Source: Acidobacteriota bacterium (GTDB lineage Bacteria; Acidobacteriota; Blastocatellia; Pyrinomonadales; Pyrinomonadaceae). Taken from it: DNA of 9,501 nt. Location: assembly GCA_003222835.1 (NCBI GenBank), contig QHXE01000519.1, positions 1 to 9,501 on the forward strand, read 5' to 3'. Shown here piece after piece: positions 7,456 through 9,501 of this stretch. Both the position numbers and the translations under genes were made by a program. Under the pieces are notes generated by a model. The model searched no databases, was not told the DNA's origin, and was given only the letters and a program-made list of their open reading frames with translations. Each line of letters begins with the position of its first letter. The stretch's first letter is position 1.

Positions 7456-8967
7456 ATGAAATTCCATCCAACGGACGCTTTATCGGTGCGCCGAAGCGAG
7501 AGGATAGCCTCAGAAAGGCTATCTAGTCTGGAGTCGCCGACGCGACGCTTACTTATGAAAGGGATGGCAGGCCTTGGGGCGACGCTTGTGTCTTCCTCGC
7601 TCTCCGAGGCTATCGCTGCTCAGACTCATCAGCCGGGGGCTCCTGGCAATCAGGTACCTCCAGACCAGGTTGGGTGGGGACCTTTTACTCCATCGAGCGG
7701 TGCAGGTCGATATCTCCAAGTTGTTTACCCGCCGTCCACGACCAAAGGGGAGCTGCAGATTGGTGTCATATACACCCTCTGGATTCCTGACAGTATCAAG
7801 ACCGTGAGGGCGGTGATCGTTCACCAGCACGGCGCAAGCATTCCAGCCGCTCAGGCGGGGGCAACTTCTGCTTACGATTTGCACTGGCAAGCTCTGGCAA
7901 AGAAATGGAACTGCGTCCTTCTTGGACCTTCCTACCGTGTTCTGAACGATGCGATTGATTTAACTCCAGGAGGCGCAGAGCTGTGGTTCGACCCGAGACA
8001 GGGTTCTGAGCGGGTTTTCCTTCGGGCCCTGGACGAGTTTGCGACAAAGTCGGGCCACCCGGAAATCGCTACCGTCCCTTGGTGTCTCTGGGGACACTCT
8101 GGTGGCGGGATATGGGCCAATGTGATGAGCATTCTTCACCCTGACCGAGTGCTCGCTGCTTTTCTTCGTTCGGGTACTGCGGCGATGTTTCGTTCGAGGC
8201 CCGAGTTTATCCAGCCTGAAATTCCGCCTGCAATCTATGAGATTCCCACGATGGTTAACTTCGGCGTAGGAGAAAGACGAAACCGTCCCTGGGACGGCTC
8301 CATTGCCACTTTCCAGGAGTACCGAGCCCAGGGCGCTCCCATTGGGTTCGCTCCCGATCCCCGTACCGGACACTTCTGTGGGGATGCCCGTTATCTCGCC
8401 ATCCCGTTCTTCGACGCTTGCCTTCAAATGCGCTTAACGGAATGGAGCAACATCCTAAGACCGGTGGACCTGAGTTCTGCATGGCTGGCAACTCCGTTCG
8501 GGGATACAGCCACGGCTGCGGCGGAATTCAAAGGTGATCCTAACAAGGCCGCGTGGTTGCCAAATGAGGCCACAGCAAAAATCTGGATAGAGTATGTCCG
8601 AACCGGGACCGTAAGCGACGCAGGAGCACCCCCCGCTCCAGTCAATGTGCGCGCGCACGCTGATGCAAATCACGGCAATGAGATCAGTTGGGAAGCCGAG
8701 GCCGATATCGTCAGTGGACTTGGTGGCTTCATTGTGCTTCGAGACGGGCACGGGATCGCGAAGCTTCCCACGCAACCTCCAGAAGTGGTGTACGGGCGCC
8801 CACTCTTCCAGGGGCTCTCATATCACGACACACCCGTGGCACCGATCCCTCAGATGAGGCACGTTGACATGTCTGCCCAATCTGGCGCCAAGCACGTCTA
8901 TACCGTGATCGCCTTGAGCAGTGCGGGCGTGCCTTCCATGCCCTCGTTGCCCGCAACCGTCGAATGA
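7456..8967 (+). CDS. Tat-exported alpha/beta hydrolase with C-terminal Fn3-like domain
   Basis: A 503-residue predicted serine ester hydrolase. ATG at 7456 follows an AGAGG Shine-Dalgarno by 7 nt. The Tat signal has an unusually long n-region of 29 residues before RRLLMKG at 30-36, then a hydrophobic stretch and cleavage near AIAA (52-55). The hydrolase domain covers about 85-330. Ser215 lies in GHSGGG and His306 in RTGHFCGD. The acid residue is not certain; Glu273 in the VGERR stretch after a predicted strand is one candidate. HQHGAS at 123-128 is a plausible oxyanion-hole segment. From about 393 to 501 the pattern APVNVRA...EISW...FIVLRDG...VYTVIALSSAG is typical of a fibronectin type III-like beta-sandwich, often a spacer or binding module in secreted enzymes. 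It lies downstream of the tandem hydrolase on the same strand. The substrate is unknown; the family is assigned by motifs only. Confidence 0.87.
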   Translation: MKFHPTDALSVRRSERIASERLSSLESPTRRLLMKGMAGLGATLVSSSLSEAIAAQTHQPGAPGNQVPPDQVGWGPFTPSSGAGRYLQVVYPPSTTKGELQIGVIYTLWIPDSIKTVRAVIVHQHGASIPAAQAGATSAYDLHWQALAKKWNCVLLGPSYRVLNDAIDLTPGGAELWFDPRQGSERVFLRALDEFATKSGHPEIATVPWCLWGHSGGGIWANVMSILHPDRVLAAFLRSGTAAMFRSRPEFIQPEIPPAIYEIPTMVNFGVGERRNRPWDGSIATFQEYRAQGAPIGFAPDPRTGHFCGDARYLAIPFFDACLQMRLTEWSNILRPVDLSSAWLATPFGDTATAAAEFKGDPNKAAWLPNEATAKIWIEYVRTGTVSDAGAPPAPVNVRAHADANHGNEISWEAEADIVSGLGGFIVLRDGHGIAKLPTQPPEVVYGRPLFQGLSYHDTPVAPIPQMRHVDMSAQSGAKHVYTVIALSSAGVPSMPSLPATVE

Positions 8968-8992
8968 AGGAATTGTCAGAGTCTCCCGACCG

Positions 8993-9030
8993 AAAGGGGT
9001 CAAGTCTGCCCTCAACTTAACTTATTGTAG
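8993..9030. repeat. Possible edge of a REP/RAYT-type mobile element
   Basis: The motif AAAGGGGTCAAGTCTGCCC, followed by CTCAACTTAACTTATTG, starts 26 nt after the hydrolase stop. Motifs of the AAAGGGGTCAAGTCT type are often seen flanking REP-associated (Y1, IS200-like) transposase genes in environmental bacteria; this is from memory and unverified. No transposase is encoded next to it here, so this would be a solo end or a decayed copy. The other boundary cannot be placed. Confidence 0.3.
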
Positions 9031-9240
9031 TACGATAGGTTCCGGGCTTCCTTCGTTAGCTATTGCCGGCCTTGATCGGCTGTCCCAACCATCAACTTCC
9101 CGCCGCGCTTCCTGTTCATTATGCGTACATCCGTCTTAAGATTCATTCCGCCTTGAAGTCTTGCGCGGCTGACCTAATGCAACCAGGCAAAGGTTAACTT
9201 CACAGCCCCAACTGAAAACCATTGGGTATGCAAATAAAAA

Positions 9241-9255
9241 CTGCTTGACAAGCAG
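9241..9255. repeat. 15-bp palindrome containing a TTGACA box
   Basis: CTGCTTG and CAAGCAG are perfect 7-bp arms around a single A. The palindrome contains a perfect -35 hexamer, TTGACA (9245-9250). An operator overlapping a -35 box is a common repressor arrangement, but the pairing could be accidental. Confidence 0.45.
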
Positions 9256-9274
9256 AGACCTGGACCAATATACA
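9245..9274 (+). promoter_or_regulatory. Possible sigma70-type promoter, plus strand
   Basis: TTGACA at 9245-9250 is followed after 18 bp by TATACA (9269-9274), a 4-of-6 match to the -10 consensus, at the edge of a very AT-rich tract. It points rightward, but the only rightward open frame before the window end (from 9365) lies antisense to the adenylate kinase remnant and is not believed. The promoter may be vestigial. Confidence 0.3.
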
Positions 9275-9330
9275 AATTGAGTAGTTTTATTACCAAATAT
9301 ATGGTTTTATAAGCTAAATTTATTTGAGAT
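9261..9330. other. AT-rich tract
   Basis: A hand count gives about 16 G/C in these 70 bases, far below the rest of the window. It contains two copies of GTTTTAT (9283 and 9304) and the partly palindromic ACCAAATATATGGT between them. It may be a promoter-proximal AT element or foreign DNA. No coding signal is seen. Confidence 0.5.
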
Positions 9331-9382
9331 CGCCGTGCACAGGCTAGTTTCCCTATCCTCCGAAATGGACGACCAGCAGGCT

Positions 9383-9501
9383 CTATGTCGAGCCATTGGG
9401 AACCCGCAAAAGGTTAGCCAACATGCTGGACTGAGTTCCTTTGCCAGCGTCCGGCGGCCCAAAAACCACAATAATGACGGGGCATTCCCTGATCCCGAAC
9501 A
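9383..9501 (-). pseudogene. adk: Adenylate kinase N-terminal remnant, partial at the window edge
   Basis: Read from the right edge on the minus strand, the frame gives CPVIIVVFGPPDAGKGTQSS, then MLANLLRVPNGST and TAG at 9385-9383. This matches the start of adenylate kinase, the AMP/ATP phosphotransferase: a beta strand, the P-loop GPPGxGKGTQ, and a first helix leading to the STGD motif. The frame stops just where STGD should be read, and no kinase sequence was recognised downstream in the frames checked, so the LID and AMP-binding parts are missing. The fourth P-loop residue is Asp instead of the conserved Gly, another sign of decay. No in-frame ATG lies inside the window; the start is either beyond the edge or lost. 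A functional copy must exist elsewhere, since the enzyme is essential. Confidence 0.7.

Larger units (their letters stand above)
8968..9382. other. Non-coding stretch between the hydrolase and the adenylate kinase remnant
   Basis: About 415 bp without a convincing gene. Short open frames exist, but none has a Shine-Dalgarno together with a recognisable protein. The stretch contains a possible mobile-element edge at 8993-9030, a 15-bp palindrome with a TTGACA box at 9241-9255, and an AT-rich tract at about 9261-9330. No hairpin with a T-run is seen after the hydrolase stop, so no Rho-independent terminator is called. Confidence 0.6.

Noticed and set aside
6925..7467. Minus-strand open frame (180 codons) across the end of the tandem hydrolase gene
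   Set aside because: It is antisense to the GC-rich second domain, where stops are rare by composition. The protein has no recognisable motif.
8968..9005. Terminator after the last hydrolase (GACC/GGTC around GAAAGG)
   Set aside because: The stem is only 4 bp and has no T-run. The segment is better explained by the possible element edge.
9053..9166. Small minus-strand peptide (MNLKTDVRIMNRKRGGKLMV...) ending before 9055
   Set aside because: It is short, has no recognisable family, and lies inside the possible mobile-element segment. There is not enough support to call a gene.
9365..9501. Rightward open frame beginning MDDQQALCRAIGNPQ
   Set aside because: It is open to the edge but is antisense to a clear adenylate kinase P-loop, has no family resemblance, and its upstream GG-poor leader gives no Shine-Dalgarno.

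Overview
The window reads as bacterial chromosome, most likely from an Acidobacteriota soil lineage. This is inference: it rests on a CRTAC1 (FG-GAP plus ASPIC/UnbV) gene paired with an exported TPR gene, several Tat-exported esterases, mid-50s percent G+C and relaxed spacing. No rRNA, tRNA or CRISPR array was seen.

Layout. Positions 1-1753 (minus) hold a type B carboxylesterase with a Tat signal. It is open to the left edge and lacks only its last residues. Positions 1754-1907 are a leader with a possible extended -10 promoter. Positions 1908-2103 (minus) are the 3' end of a short-chain dehydrogenase/reductase (SDR) gene, frameshifted in a five-base homopolymer and abutting the stop of the next gene. 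Positions 2104-3729 (minus) encode an exported protein with ten contiguous 34-residue TPRs and one more near its C-terminus. Positions 3751-5604 (minus) encode an exported CRTAC1-family protein. The two are 21 bp apart, with a small hairpin over the TPR gene's Shine-Dalgarno that suggests translational coupling. Positions 5605-5841 are a divergent promoter region with a perfect 9-bp inverted repeat. Positions 5842-7389 (plus) encode a Tat-exported tandem alpha/beta hydrolase whose first half looks catalytic and whose second half has lost the nucleophile. Positions 7456-8967 (plus) encode another Tat-exported alpha/beta hydrolase with a C-terminal Fn3-like domain. Positions 8968-9382 hold no convincing gene: there is a possible mobile-element edge, a palindrome containing TTGACA, and a strongly AT-rich tract. 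Positions 9383-9501 (minus) are a decayed piece of adenylate kinase with its P-loop still readable.

How the genes may work together. All five substantial proteins carry export signals: three esterase-type enzymes by Tat, and the CRTAC1 and TPR proteins by Sec. The minus-strand unit (CRTAC1, TPR, then possibly the esterase) and the plus-strand unit (two hydrolases) diverge from one control region, so they may form one periplasmic or surface programme for handling esterified carbohydrate or aromatic material. The substrate cannot be read from the sequence. The most unusual items are the active-plus-pseudoenzyme hydrolase, the coupled CRTAC1-TPR pair, and the two gene remnants on the flanks, which suggest that the edges of this cluster have been rearranged.
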